Shown piece after piece: positions 1 to 6,591 of a stretch of DNA of 7,588 bases; the stretch's first letter is position 1; each line of letters begins with the position of its first letter. The notes beneath the pieces are model-generated. The model searched no databases. It worked only from the letters and a program-made list of their open reading frames with translations, and was not told where the DNA came from. Location of the stretch: positions 1-7,588 of the forward strand of contig CAYLTU010000278.1 of NCBI GenBank assembly GCA_964386465.1. Reading direction: 5' to 3'. The DNA is from GCA-2717185 sp964386465 (GTDB lineage Bacteria > Pseudomonadota > Alphaproteobacteria > UBA8366 > GCA-2717185). Both the position numbers and the translations under genes were made by a program.

Positions 1-579
1 GTCGGCTGGCAGGAGTCGGAGTTCGAGGCGCTGGGAGAAGACTTCGCCGATCGGGGCAAGCGGACCGATGAAGCGATCGAATTGCTGCGAGCCTGCTGGC
101 ACGACGAACGGATCGATTTCGACGGGGCGCACTTCAAATCCGTCGCCATGGCCATGGTACCGAAATCGCCGCAGGGCAAAGGGCTGCCGATCTGGGTCGG
201 CGGCAACACGACACCGGCGTTTCGCCGCTGCGGGAAGTATGGCGACGGTTGGCTGGCGAGCCAGGTAACAGGCGCTGACTTCGCCAAGCGGTCGATGGAC
301 GCGATCCGGGAATTCGCCGTCAAGGCGGGTCGCGACCCGGACGCGATTGGCTGGCAAAGCCAGATCGCGCCGCCACCGCGCCCCGGAGACGAGGCGGGTA
401 AGTCTTTCTACGCCGAACCGGACCGTGTCGTGGCCCGCGCCGCCGATCTCAAGGAAATGGGGTTCGAGTATATCACCTTGAATGCGACATCGGTTTTCCA
501 GTCCGGCGCGCGCGGTGTCGAGCCGATGCTGGAGACATTGCATGCGTTACATGACAGGCTCCGCGCCGAGGTAGGGTGA
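1..579 (+). CDS. Luciferase-like monooxygenase (LLM class flavin/F420-dependent oxidoreductase), 3' part
   Basis: The gene is cut by the left window edge and reads in frame 1 from the first base to the TGA at 577-579, giving the last 192 residues. It opens with VGWQESEFEALG and continues with RGKRTDEAIELLR, then FDGAHF and PIWVGGNT. These are characteristic of the C-terminal half of the bacterial luciferase-like TIM-barrel family, where the region packs around the flavin or F420 cofactor. The tail (EMGFEYITLN, then a helix rich in Leu and Arg) is the usual family ending, so the 3' end looks complete. Family members oxidise small organic substrates in the cytoplasm with reduced FMN or F420; the substrate cannot be told from this part. 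An in-frame ATG at 82 exists but lies inside the conserved domain and is not the true start. The gene lies upstream of a broken acyl-CoA ligase on the same strand, separated by 134 bases containing a possible promoter. Confidence 0.85.
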   Translation, partial: VGWQESEFEALGEDFADRGKRTDEAIELLRACWHDERIDFDGAHFKSVAMAMVPKSPQGKGLPIWVGGNTTPAFRRCGKYGDGWLASQVTGADFAKRSMDAIREFAVKAGRDPDAIGWQSQIAPPPRPGDEAGKSFYAEPDRVVARAADLKEMGFEYITLNATSVFQSGARGVEPMLETLHALHDRLRAEVG

Positions 580-649
580 TCGGAGCGCGCGTGCTCGTCA
601 TATTGTACTTCCGCGGGCTCATGGGATTATGGACCCGGCTTTTGGTTGG

Positions 650-655
650 TATAAT
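650..655 (+). promoter_or_regulatory. Possible sigma-70 -10 box before the acyl-CoA ligase gene
   Basis: A perfect TATAAT stands about 58 bases before the ATG at 714. The hexamer 17 bases upstream (TTATGG at 627-632) is a poor -35 match, so the promoter would be weak or activator-dependent. It is the only consensus-like -10 box in the 134-base gap after the monooxygenase gene and would give a leader of about 50 bases. The call rests on sequence match alone. Confidence 0.35.
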
Positions 656-713
656 GAGGTGAGGCCATCCCTTCGGGCCGTACCTTTGAGACAAAAATTA
701 GCGAAGTAAGTGC

Positions 714-2188
714 ATGACTTCGTCGGATGATCCTACGCAGCTTCTGTCGACCGCCGGTTACATCGCGTTACACGCTGGAAACCGACCGAATGCGGTTGCG
801 GTTATTGATGGGGAACGCCAATTCACCTTTGCCAAATTCGACGACGCTCTGCGTCGCATGACGCGTGCGTTGCAAGGCTTTGGGTTGGAACCGGGCAGTT
901 TCGTCGCGGTCGAGTGGACGACGCTTTATTCCCACTGGCTGATACTACTGGCGTTTGAGAACCTGGGTATCGCGACGATAACCTACTTGCGGGGCGACGG
1001 CCGCAAGCAGCCATATTTCGACCGAATGGATTTTGTTTTGACCACACAGGATTGGGGTCCGGAGTCCGAAATCGCACACTGTCAACTGACACGGGATTGG
1101 TTCGAGGCCGCGCTCTCGCATGATCCCGTGGAGGTTATCTCCGGGCCGGCTATCGGTCCCGAGATGCCGCACCAAATCGTCCATACCTCCGGTACGACCG
1201 GAACGAGCAAGCTCATGGTCAGGACCGGCGCAAATCATGAGTTTTTGACGGCCGGTTTTGCCGTGGATTGCGGTCTCACGCAGCAGTCGCGTTATTTGGT
1301 GACGATGGGTTGGGCATAGCGTCGGTCTATCGATATGCGACCGTCTGCGTCCGCCTTGGTGGAACCTGTATCTGGGACCCGGCGCGCGGCGTTGCCGAAG
1401 CGGTGACAACGCACGGTGCGACGGATGTTACGCTGCTTCCGGTCGCCCTGACGGCCTTGCTGGATAATTTGCCACGGGATTACGAGAAAAACTCTGGAAT
1501 GACGGTCACCATGATCGGCGCCCCGGTTCCCAAGGCAGTTCGGGAACAAGCTCTTGAACGGTTCGCGGATAAACTGATCGAAGGGTACTCGACGAACGAA
1601 TCCGGACGGGTCTGCACGATGAATGACGAGGGCGTCGGCGAGGTCTGGCCCGGCGTTTCCGTTGAAGTCGTCGATGAAAACGATCAGCCTTTGGATGGCG
1701 GAGAAGGATACGTGCGCATAAGGAGTGCCGGTTGCGTATCGGAGTATCTCAACGACCCGGCGGCGACCCAGGAAATGTTTCGCAACGGTTGGTTCTATCC
1801 GGGCGACCTGGGGGTCATGCTTGGACCGCGAACATTGAAAATTTTGGGCCGGGCGGACGATGTTCTCAATATTAGCGGCGTAAAGATCCTCCCCTATAGC
1901 ATCGAAAGAAAAATGATCGCCGCGCTCGGGCTAAAGGACGTCTGCGTTTCGACAGCGACCGACGTACGTGGGACCGCGCATATCTGTATCGCGTTAGTGC
2001 TAGGGGAGACGCAGGATATGGGGCAACTGGCCGAGCAGTTAAAAAAATTCATTCCACCCGAGTTTGGGCATTTTCACGTTGTGCCGATGCGCGAGATACC
2101 GCGGACGTCTACGGCGAAAATTCGGCGAAAAGCATTGAGCGCCGGTCTTGCGGACTATCTTAAGCGGAAAGGCGTTCGAGGGTTCTAG
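714..2188 (+). pseudogene. AMP-dependent acyl-CoA synthetase/ligase, frameshifted
   Basis: This is an ANL-superfamily enzyme that would activate a carboxylic acid as acyl-AMP and then acyl-CoA. The first part (714-1319) carries the phosphate-binding loop TSGTTGTSK at residues 158-166 and stops at a TAG right after TMGWA. The reading continues one frame back as GIASVYRYATVCVRLGGTCI to a TAG at 2186-2188. One base has been lost at about 1309-1314 (run TGGG). Restored length is about 491 residues, normal for the family. The second part has YSTNE (about 292-296, adenylation motif), the hinge-region motif GRADDVLNISGVKI (about 379-392), and PRTSTAKIRR with the catalytic lysine near 469. Every core motif is present, so the single deletion is the only visible damage: a recent pseudogene or a sequencing indel. 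The start at 714 has only a weak purine-rich site (GAAGTAAG). The natural substrate is unknown. Confidence 0.85.
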
Positions 2189-2270
2189 CGGCGAACATTC
2201 ATTTTCACCGTTGCCGTTTCTGGGCAATATCGATGTCGTGCGCTAGCATCGTGCACGGGAATGAGAGGCG

Positions 2271-2274
2271 GGAG
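2271..2274 (+). promoter_or_regulatory. Ribosome binding site supporting a GTG start
   Basis: GGAG lies 8 bases before the GTG at 2283. Translation from that GTG immediately gives the standard TauD/TfdA N-terminus (EAVPLGHALGAEIRGIDI), so the non-ATG start is well supported. Confidence 0.6.
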
Positions 2275-2282
2275 ATAAGCAA

Positions 2283-3142
2283 GTGGAGGCAGTCCCTCTA
2301 GGCCACGCCCTGGGTGCGGAAATCCGCGGTATCGATATTGCGGGTCCGCTTACGGATAATGATATCGCCGAAATCCGGGATATATGGCAACGGCATCACG
2401 CCGTTGTTTTCCGTGAGATCGACTGGTCACCCGATCAGCATCTCGAATTTTCGCGGCGTTTCGGCGCGCTCGACGATCATGCCGCGACGCCGCACGATCG
2501 ACTGGAAGGCTATCCCGAACTGCTTGAGATTACAAACAGGCTGAAGGACGGACAACCGTCGCAGACCCGCAATGCGGGGCGGAATTGGCACGCCGACTAT
2601 TCATATACCGGCCGGCCGGCGGCCACGTCGATGTTGTATTGCACCGAAAAACCGACCGTGGGCGGCGATACGATGTTCTGCAATATGGCCGCGCCTATGA
2701 CCAGCTGTCCGAAAAGATGAAAAGCATCGTCGACGGTCTGCAGTCGGTTTACGACTTCAATCTGGTATCCGGTGCCAAGGTGCGCGACCCGGATAAGATC
2801 GCGGAACTGCTTAAACTGAACCCGCCGATCGCGCATCCCTGCGTGAATGTTCATAACGAGAGTGGCGCGAAGGCGCTCTATGTCAGCGAGAGGACCTCCC
2901 ATTTCGACGGGATGACTAGGGCGGAAAGCCTGCCGCTCATCCGGTTCCTATGCGAACACGCGACAAAGCCGCAGAATGTCTATCGCCATCAATGGCGCGT
3001 TGGCGATTTGGTGTGCTGGGACAACCGCACGACGATGCATCTGGCGCTGGGCGATTTCGACTCAAGCGAATTTCGCCATATGCTTTGAACCACGCTTCAG
3101 GGGCAACAATTCGGGTATGTGGTCGAGTCGGCGCTGGAATAA
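2283..3142 (+). pseudogene. TauD/TfdA-family Fe(II)/2-oxoglutarate dioxygenase, frameshift plus nonsense
   Basis: The gene would encode a non-haem iron, 2OG-dependent hydroxylase of about 286 residues, the usual TauD/TfdA length. It begins with GTG at 2283 and has the iron-binding HxD as NWHADYSY (His103, Asp105) and GGDTMF at 128-132. The frame then breaks: at about 2687-2690 one base is missing, and the sequence continues one frame back as GRAYDQLSEKMKS through WDNRTTMHLALGD, whose His (about 253) is the distal iron ligand. It then reaches TGA at 3086-3088. Beyond that TGA the same frame reads TTLQGQQFGYVVESALE and ends at TAA 3140-3142, which is the expected family C-terminus. The TGA falls where TauD has Arg270, the 2OG-carboxylate-binding residue, and is one C-to-T change from CGA. 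The protein as encoded cannot be active. The gene follows the broken ligase by 94 bases on the same strand. Confidence 0.88.
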
Positions 3143-3182
3143 CCGGCCTCGAAGGCGTGTTTGGATCGCTTAAGCGGAACCC

Positions 3183-3749
3183 TCAAATCGGGTCATCCAC
3201 ATCCTCGAACAATTTTTTTACTTCTTCGTTTCGCGATTTGCTTATGCCGCGCCGGCGGCACTCCTTGGCGCAGGTCTCCCAATCGCCATGGCGCGCGGCG
3301 TTGGTAAAGGTTGGAAACTTTGTCACTAATCCGAGGTTGCCCAAATTGAACGCCATATCGATCAGCCCCAGGCGGGCGCGGTCCGGATAATCGTCGTAAC
3401 CGGAAAAATCGTCTCTTAGCCCAGCCTCAAACCCGGCGATGCGTCTGTCGAGCAGCGCGTCGATTTCGGAATCGGGCAGATCGAGCGTCGTATGATCCTT
3501 GAACGATCCGGCGGCGTAGGCTTGGCCGTAGGGCCGCACGCGCACCGCATCAAAGTTCTCCGCGATATCTTCATCGGATGCAGCGGTCCCGTTGTCCCTC
3601 CGAACGAACGGGAGCGCCTGTGCTTCGGTTGCGGTTTTCATCATGTTGCCGACACCGACCGTTACGAATCCCCGCGTATCCAGGTACATATGCGAGATCG
3701 AGCCTTCGCCTTGCTTGATCATGTGGCGGCAGGCTTCTTCAAAGCTCAC
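3183..3749 (-). CDS. GH24 (T4-type/pesticin-like) lysozyme, orphan
   Basis: This 188-residue protein carries the T4-lysozyme catalytic arrangement: Glu15, then eight residues, Asp24, then five residues, Thr30 (EGSISHMYLDT ... VTVGVGN). It therefore predicts an N-acetylmuramidase that cuts the MurNAc-GlcNAc bond of peptidoglycan. Further family landmarks are LIDMAFNLG near 131-139, GDW, and ECRRRGISKSRN near the C-terminus. The start is GTG at 3749, chosen because TGGAG sits about 8 bases upstream and the fold begins at once. No signal peptide or membrane segment is visible, so export would need a holin or another route. No holin, spanin or structural phage gene lies nearby; the neighbours are a dioxygenase pseudogene (tail to tail, 40 bases away) and a crotonase upstream on the same strand, 100 bases away. 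It may be a prophage remnant or a domesticated lytic enzyme. Confidence 0.82.
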   Translation of the reverse strand: MSFEEACRHMIKQGEGSISHMYLDTRGFVTVGVGNMMKTATEAQALPFVRRDNGTAASDEDIAENFDAVRVRPYGQAYAAGSFKDHTTLDLPDSEIDALLDRRIAGFEAGLRDDFSGYDDYPDRARLGLIDMAFNLGNLGLVTKFPTFTNAARHGDWETCAKECRRRGISKSRNEEVKKLFEDVDDPI

Positions 3750-3849
3750 GCTAGTTTCTCCAGTACTTTCGGCTCATGGGCAGTCTAGATGGTTGGGCTT
3801 TATGTTACGGTAGCGAAAATTCGGCGTCGGATAAATGCCAGGTTTTGGA

Positions 3850-4629
3850 TCAATCCGGGTCCCAATTTGGCTGCCGTTTCTCCAGAAATGCCGAAACGCC
3901 TTCTTCGAAATTGGCGTGCCCAGCTAGTGTTTCGGCTTGTTGGCGTTCGATTTCCAGTCCGGACGCAAAGGTTTCACCGCCCCCATCGACGAGACATCGC
4001 CTGATCGCTGCCAGCGTATTTGCCGGCTTTTCCACCAGCATATCGGCATAGGCCTGGACATCCTGCGCCAGCTGTGCGGCGGGGGAAACGAAATCGACCA
4101 GTCCCATTTGAAGGGCTTCCGCCGCCGAAACGAGTTCGCCGTCATACAGGATCCGGAAGGCGTTGCTGCGCCCGATCAGGCGTACCAGACCCTGCGTTCC
4201 AGCGACCGGAGGGATGAAGGCGATATTGATTTCGGGCTGACCTAGTCGTGCGCCTTCCGCGGCAAAGCGCAGATCCGCGTGCAATGCCATCTCCAGGCCA
4301 CCACCGACCGCGATCCCATTGATCGCCGCCAGTACAGGTTTTGCCGCGGCTCTAACGGCGCGCGCCAGGGAATGCGTTTTCAGCACCCAGTCGCGCATGC
4401 CGATGCTGCCGACATCCTTGAAGATGGCGACGTCCGCATCGGCGTTGAAGTAACGGTCCAGCGCGCTCGCGATTACGATGACCCTGACGCTCCGGTTGGC
4501 TGCCAAGTCGCCGAATGCCGCGATCATCTCGTCCAGCATTTCGGCGTGAACCGCATTGACCGGGGGACGGTTGAACCGGAACCAACCGACAGCGCCTTTC
4601 AACTCCAAATCGATGAATTTGTATGTCAT
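3850..4629 (-). CDS. Enoyl-CoA hydratase/isomerase (crotonase), hydratase-type active site
   Basis: This 259-residue crotonase is of normal family length. The oxyanion-hole region is AAINGIAVGGGLEMA (102-115), and both glutamates used by classical enoyl-CoA hydratases are present: Glu113 in GGGLE and Glu133 in GQPEI. The usual CAGADI segment is altered to FNADADV at 61-67, and IPPVAGTQ (139-146) replaces the common IPGAGGTQ, so it is not a standard housekeeping FadB-type enzyme. It should hydrate or isomerise an enoyl-CoA in the cytoplasm. The ATG at 4629 is preceded by a strong GGAGG about 10 bases upstream. The lysozyme gene follows on the same strand after 100 bases, and the hypothetical gene at 4789 diverges from a shared upstream region. 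Substrate unknown. Confidence 0.88.
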   Translation of the reverse strand: MTYKFIDLELKGAVGWFRFNRPPVNAVHAEMLDEMIAAFGDLAANRSVRVIVIASALDRYFNADADVAIFKDVGSIGMRDWVLKTHSLARAVRAAAKPVLAAINGIAVGGGLEMALHADLRFAAEGARLGQPEINIAFIPPVAGTQGLVRLIGRSNAFRILYDGELVSAAEALQMGLVDFVSPAAQLAQDVQAYADMLVEKPANTLAAIRRCLVDGGGETFASGLEIERQQAETLAGHANFEEGVSAFLEKRQPNWDPD

Positions 4630-4732
4630 TCTTTGTTATCCTCCGGTGGATAGGGTTCGAATGCTGCGCCCGAGGGACGTGCAGGTTAAGCGAATTCTCA
4701 ATCCGCGCGGTGTACTTGTCCAGGATGGGACT

Positions 4733-4760
4733 TTGCGGAAAAGAACCGGCACCCTATATA
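4733..4760 (+). promoter_or_regulatory. Possible promoter for the hypothetical gene at 4789
   Basis: TTGCGG (4733-4738) and TATATA (4755-4760) are spaced by 16 bases. This would put the transcription start near 4767 and leave a leader of about 20 bases with the GGAGAG site inside it. The -35 box matches TTGACA at three positions. No comparably good signal for the divergent crotonase was found in the same 160-base gap. Confidence 0.35.
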
Positions 4761-4777
4761 ACGACATGGTGCAACAT

Positions 4778-4783
4778 GGAGAG
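4778..4783 (+). promoter_or_regulatory. Ribosome binding site choosing the second of two adjacent ATGs
   Basis: GGAGAG ends 2 bases before the ATG at 4786 but 5 bases before the ATG at 4789. The second ATG has the more workable spacing and is taken as the start. Confidence 0.5.
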
Positions 4784-4788
4784 TAATG

Positions 4789-5217
4789 ATGAGCGATGAG
4801 TGGCAGTTCCAAGTTCGGATCAATCTCAACGATGCGCGGTCGGCGACCGCACGCCGCGATCCGAATGATCCCTCGCTGTCTCCCTTGGGGGAGCTTCTGG
4901 CGAAGCACAACGCGACCCTGAATTGCCAGTATGACGCGTTCGCCGGCTATGTCGCCACGGCGGAAACGGAAGGGGTTGAGAATTATCCGCTATACGCCTG
5001 GACCAAGGACACGATCGAAGATCCCGTGAAGAAAGCGAAATACCTGAAAGGATTTACGCTCTACGTCGACGGCGATGAGGTCTATGACAAAGCCAAGGCG
5101 GACTCGCTCGAAGCGGATTTGAAACCGCTGCTGGAAAGCGAATTGATCGAGGATATCTCGAAGTACGATTCGAATCCGGCCAACAATCCGCAGCCGCCGG
5201 AGAAATACCGTCAGTAG
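4789..5217 (+). CDS. Uncharacterised protein, 142 residues
   Basis: I do not recognise a named family. The protein starts MSDEWQFQVRINLND and ends NPANNPQPPEKYRQ. It is acidic and soluble, with no signal peptide, membrane segment or cysteine-rich motif. A central block, KYLKGFTLYVDGDEVYDKA, looks like beta strands joined by a tight turn, and the following segment (ADSLEADLKPLLESELIE) looks helical, so an alpha/beta fold is likely. Codon use is uniform, with no break in the frame, a good ribosome site and a plausible promoter, all of which argue for a real gene. It diverges from the crotonase and precedes the SRPBCC gene by 70 bases, with a hairpin between them, so the two are probably separate transcription units or only partly coupled. 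Confidence 0.75.
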   Translation: MSDEWQFQVRINLNDARSATARRDPNDPSLSPLGELLAKHNATLNCQYDAFAGYVATAETEGVENYPLYAWTKDTIEDPVKKAKYLKGFTLYVDGDEVYDKAKADSLEADLKPLLESELIEDISKYDSNPANNPQPPEKYRQ

Positions 5218-5240
5218 CGAACATTCCGTTCTTTCGAACC

Positions 5241-5258
5241 GAAGCGCTTCGGCGCTTC
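5241..5258 (+). terminator. UUCG-tetraloop hairpin, likely terminator
   Basis: GAAGCGC (5241-5247) and GCGCTTC (5252-5258) form a perfect 7-bp stem around a TTCG loop closed by C-G, the exceptionally stable cUUCGg tetraloop. It lies 24 bases after the stop of the hypothetical gene and before the SRPBCC gene. The downstream tract is poor in T (CTTGATAGG), so termination may be partial, or the hairpin may protect the RNA end. Confidence 0.5.
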
Positions 5259-5287
5259 CTTGATAGGTATGCGGTGGCGCAGACCAG

Positions 5288-5737
5288 ATGAACGAAACTG
5301 TCCGATTCGAACGCACCCACGATATCGTTATCGACGCCCGGGCGGAGGACATCCTCGATTATGTCACCAATCCGAATTCCTGGCCGGAGTGGATCGCGGC
5401 GTCGCACCACATCGAAAGTCCCGACAGGCCGTTGGGTGAGGGCGATACGTTCCACGAGCGCTGGCATACCCGGACGGGTGAAGCCGAACTTCATTGGGTT
5501 GTCACGGCACGGGATCATCCCCGGTCCTGGACGGCCGAAACCGGTACCAATTTCATCGGCAAGATCGTCGTGCGCTACGACATCGAAACGGCGGCGGGTG
5601 GTCATCGCTTTACCCGGACGGTCATTAATCCGGTGCGGCCGAAACCGCCCACCGACGACATGGTCCGCCGTATCGATGAAGAAGCCGAAATCAGCCTGGG
5701 TAATATAAAGGCGAATGTTGAGAAACGGCGCGGGTAG
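5288..5737 (+). CDS. SRPBCC family protein (polyketide cyclase/dehydrase-like)
   Basis: This 149-residue protein has the START/Bet v1-like helix-grip plan. An opening strand (VRFERTHDIVIDA) is followed by a helix (AEDILDYVTNP) and the typical WPEW near residues 37-40. Then come strands GDTFHERWH, ELHWVVTARD and RSWTAETG, and a strand pair ending in RFTRTVINP. A C-terminal helix (about 125-145) closes the ligand pocket. Length is typical. Members bind hydrophobic ligands or act as cyclases or hydrolases; no specific reaction can be named. ATG 5288 is the only usable start, because an in-frame TAG lies at 5264-5266. The ribosome site is weak (GGTGGCG about 8-14 bases upstream). A dioxygenase remnant on the other strand abuts its stop codon. 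Confidence 0.8.
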   Translation: MNETVRFERTHDIVIDARAEDILDYVTNPNSWPEWIAASHHIESPDRPLGEGDTFHERWHTRTGEAELHWVVTARDHPRSWTAETGTNFIGKIVVRYDIETAAGGHRFTRTVINPVRPKPPTDDMVRRIDEEAEISLGNIKANVEKRRG

Positions 5738-5862
5738 CGACGTGGCATCTAAAACGGTCGGTCGCCGCGCATGACACGGCGGTTGTCCCAGATGACGGTA
5801 TCCTCGGCGCGCCACTTGTGGCGATAGATGAATTCGGGCAGTCCGGGCGTCAGGGTTTTTTC
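5738..5862 (-). pseudogene. C-terminal remnant of a second TauD-like dioxygenase
   Basis: Reading the minus strand from about 5862 gives KTLTPGLPEFIYRHKWRAED followed by TVIWDNRRVMRGDRPF, then TAG at 5751-5749 and MPRR. The YRHKWR and WDNR motifs are the signature of the TauD/TfdA C-terminal region and parallel YRHQWRVGDLVCWDNR in the dioxygenase at 2283-3142. However, the two sequences differ enough to come from different subfamilies. Where the family has DNRxxMHR the remnant has DNRRVMR, so the distal iron-ligand histidine codon is missing. A stop replaces the residue after RPF, and homology ends at the SRPBCC stop codon. No start and no N-terminal HxD half was found upstream. It is a dead fragment, probably left by deletion or insertion of neighbouring genes. 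Confidence 0.6.
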
Positions 5863-6172
5863 CGGTGTCGATGGTTTGCGTCCCGGAACCGATTCCTTCG
5901 TTTCAACCGGTGTTTTGCGCTATTGAATTACTAAAGATGAGTCGGTGTTCATAAAGACTCTCGCCATACGGGAGGCATATCCGTCGACGAGCGCATTTTC
6001 GGTAATATTAATTAATTTTTTTTCGAGATTCACCGAGTCGTTAACCTTTGACTCATGACTCCCGTCCAATCTTGCGATCAACGGTCGGACGGTGTTAGCG
6101 AAAAAGAAGAAACGCTCCAAGTCGCTGTCACCAAGACCAGACACGTAGAACATTGGATAGGGAAGAGCAGCA
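5863..6172. other. Non-coding or decayed stretch with an AT-rich block
   Basis: About 310 bases with no convincing gene. The dioxygenase similarity fades upstream of 5862. An AT-rich block at 6002-6023, including TTAATTAA and a run of eight T, stands out against the GC-rich surroundings. TTGACT at 6048-6053 resembles a -35 box but has no good -10 partner. A minus-strand open frame ending at 5920 exists (106 residues from 6240, or 77 from the ATG at 6153), but neither start has a ribosome site and I do not recognise the product. Confidence 0.45.
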
Positions 6173-6532
6173 ATGAACACGTTAACCAGTTTACAAATCA
6201 ACCTTCTCATTCGCCTCGTCGAACGGAAGATTCTATGCATGATGGATGACGAGATTTTTGAAAAAGGCGAGATTCAAAGACTGAAAGATTGCCGCGAGCA
6301 TCTCGTGAATAAATCGACACTGTCGGCAAAGCATCTTGAGCACGTGATCGATCTCGTCGAAATTCGTATCCTTTGCGCCGCGGCGGATGGTGACGCCGAC
6401 GCCCGGGAGTTCGCCCAGCTAAAAGCCTGCCGCGCGACCCTGCTCGATATCGCGGCCGAACGCCGCGACGTGACGGTGGTTCCGTTCCCATCGCTTTATC
6501 TGTTGGAAGATTTCGACCAAACCGTTCATTGA
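6173..6532 (+). CDS. Small uncharacterised protein made of two 46-residue repeats
   Basis: This 119-residue protein is of no recognised family. Residues 13-44 and 59-90 align without gaps at an offset of 46, with identical I, LVE, ILC, D, E, LK, CR and L positions (14 of 32). The shared pattern is I-x-LVE-x-x-ILC, an acidic turn, E-x-x-x-LK-x-CR-x-x-L. Each unit is likely a helical hairpin with two conserved cysteines (22 and 40; 68 and 86). The second unit (CAAADGDADAREF) loosely recalls the acidic turn of TerB-like helical domains or an EF-hand loop, but neither is established. The tail (TVVPFPSLYLLEDF) is separate. No signal peptide is seen. The start at 6173 has GGGAAG about 7 bases upstream. 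The repeat conservation makes this strand, not the overlapping antisense frame, the coding one. Confidence 0.7.
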   Translation: MNTLTSLQINLLIRLVERKILCMMDDEIFEKGEIQRLKDCREHLVNKSTLSAKHLEHVIDLVEIRILCAAADGDADAREFAQLKACRATLLDIAAERRDVTVVPFPSLYLLEDFDQTVH

Positions 6533-6569
6533 TCCGGACGAAGCCGGCTAGAACCGATCTTCTTACGAA

Positions 6570-6591
6570 GCAGCCGCGACGTCGCGGCTGC
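6570..6591. terminator. 22-bp perfect palindrome, likely terminator hairpin
   Basis: The arms GCAGCCGCGAC (6570-6580) and GTCGCGGCTGC (6581-6591) are exact reverse complements. As RNA this folds on either strand into a 9-bp GC-rich stem with an ACGT loop. It lies 38 bases after the stop of the two-repeat gene and between two convergent genes, the position of a two-way terminator. Neither side has a clear T tract, so a protein-binding site is an alternative. Confidence 0.5.

Noticed and set aside
583..600. Terminator after the monooxygenase gene
   Set aside because: The best stem is 4-5 pairs (GAGCG with TGCTC, including a G-T pair) and no T tract follows.
1305..1320. Programmed -1 frameshifting in the acyl-CoA ligase
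   Set aside because: There is no X XXY YYZ slippery heptamer and no obvious downstream stimulator, and this enzyme family is not known to use recoding. Loss of one base explains it more simply.
2190..2222. Terminator after the acyl-CoA ligase
   Set aside because: Only a short imperfect stem (CGGCGA with TTGCCG) around a 16-base loop can be drawn, which is too weak to report.
3086..3088. Recoding of the TGA as selenocysteine or tryptophan
   Set aside because: The family requires arginine here, the frame is already broken upstream, and other genes in the window use TGA as a normal stop (577-579).
5054..5815. Long minus-strand open frame of 253 residues
   Set aside because: It is antisense to the SRPBCC gene and the hypothetical gene, is rich in Arg and Pro as expected of a GC-rich shadow frame, and is in a different frame from the dioxygenase remnant.
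5920..6240. Minus-strand open frame of 106 residues (77 from the ATG at 6153)
   Set aside because: It overlaps the start of the two-repeat gene, has no ribosome site at either start and has no recognisable motif. The overlapping plus-strand repeat structure is better evidence for coding on that strand.
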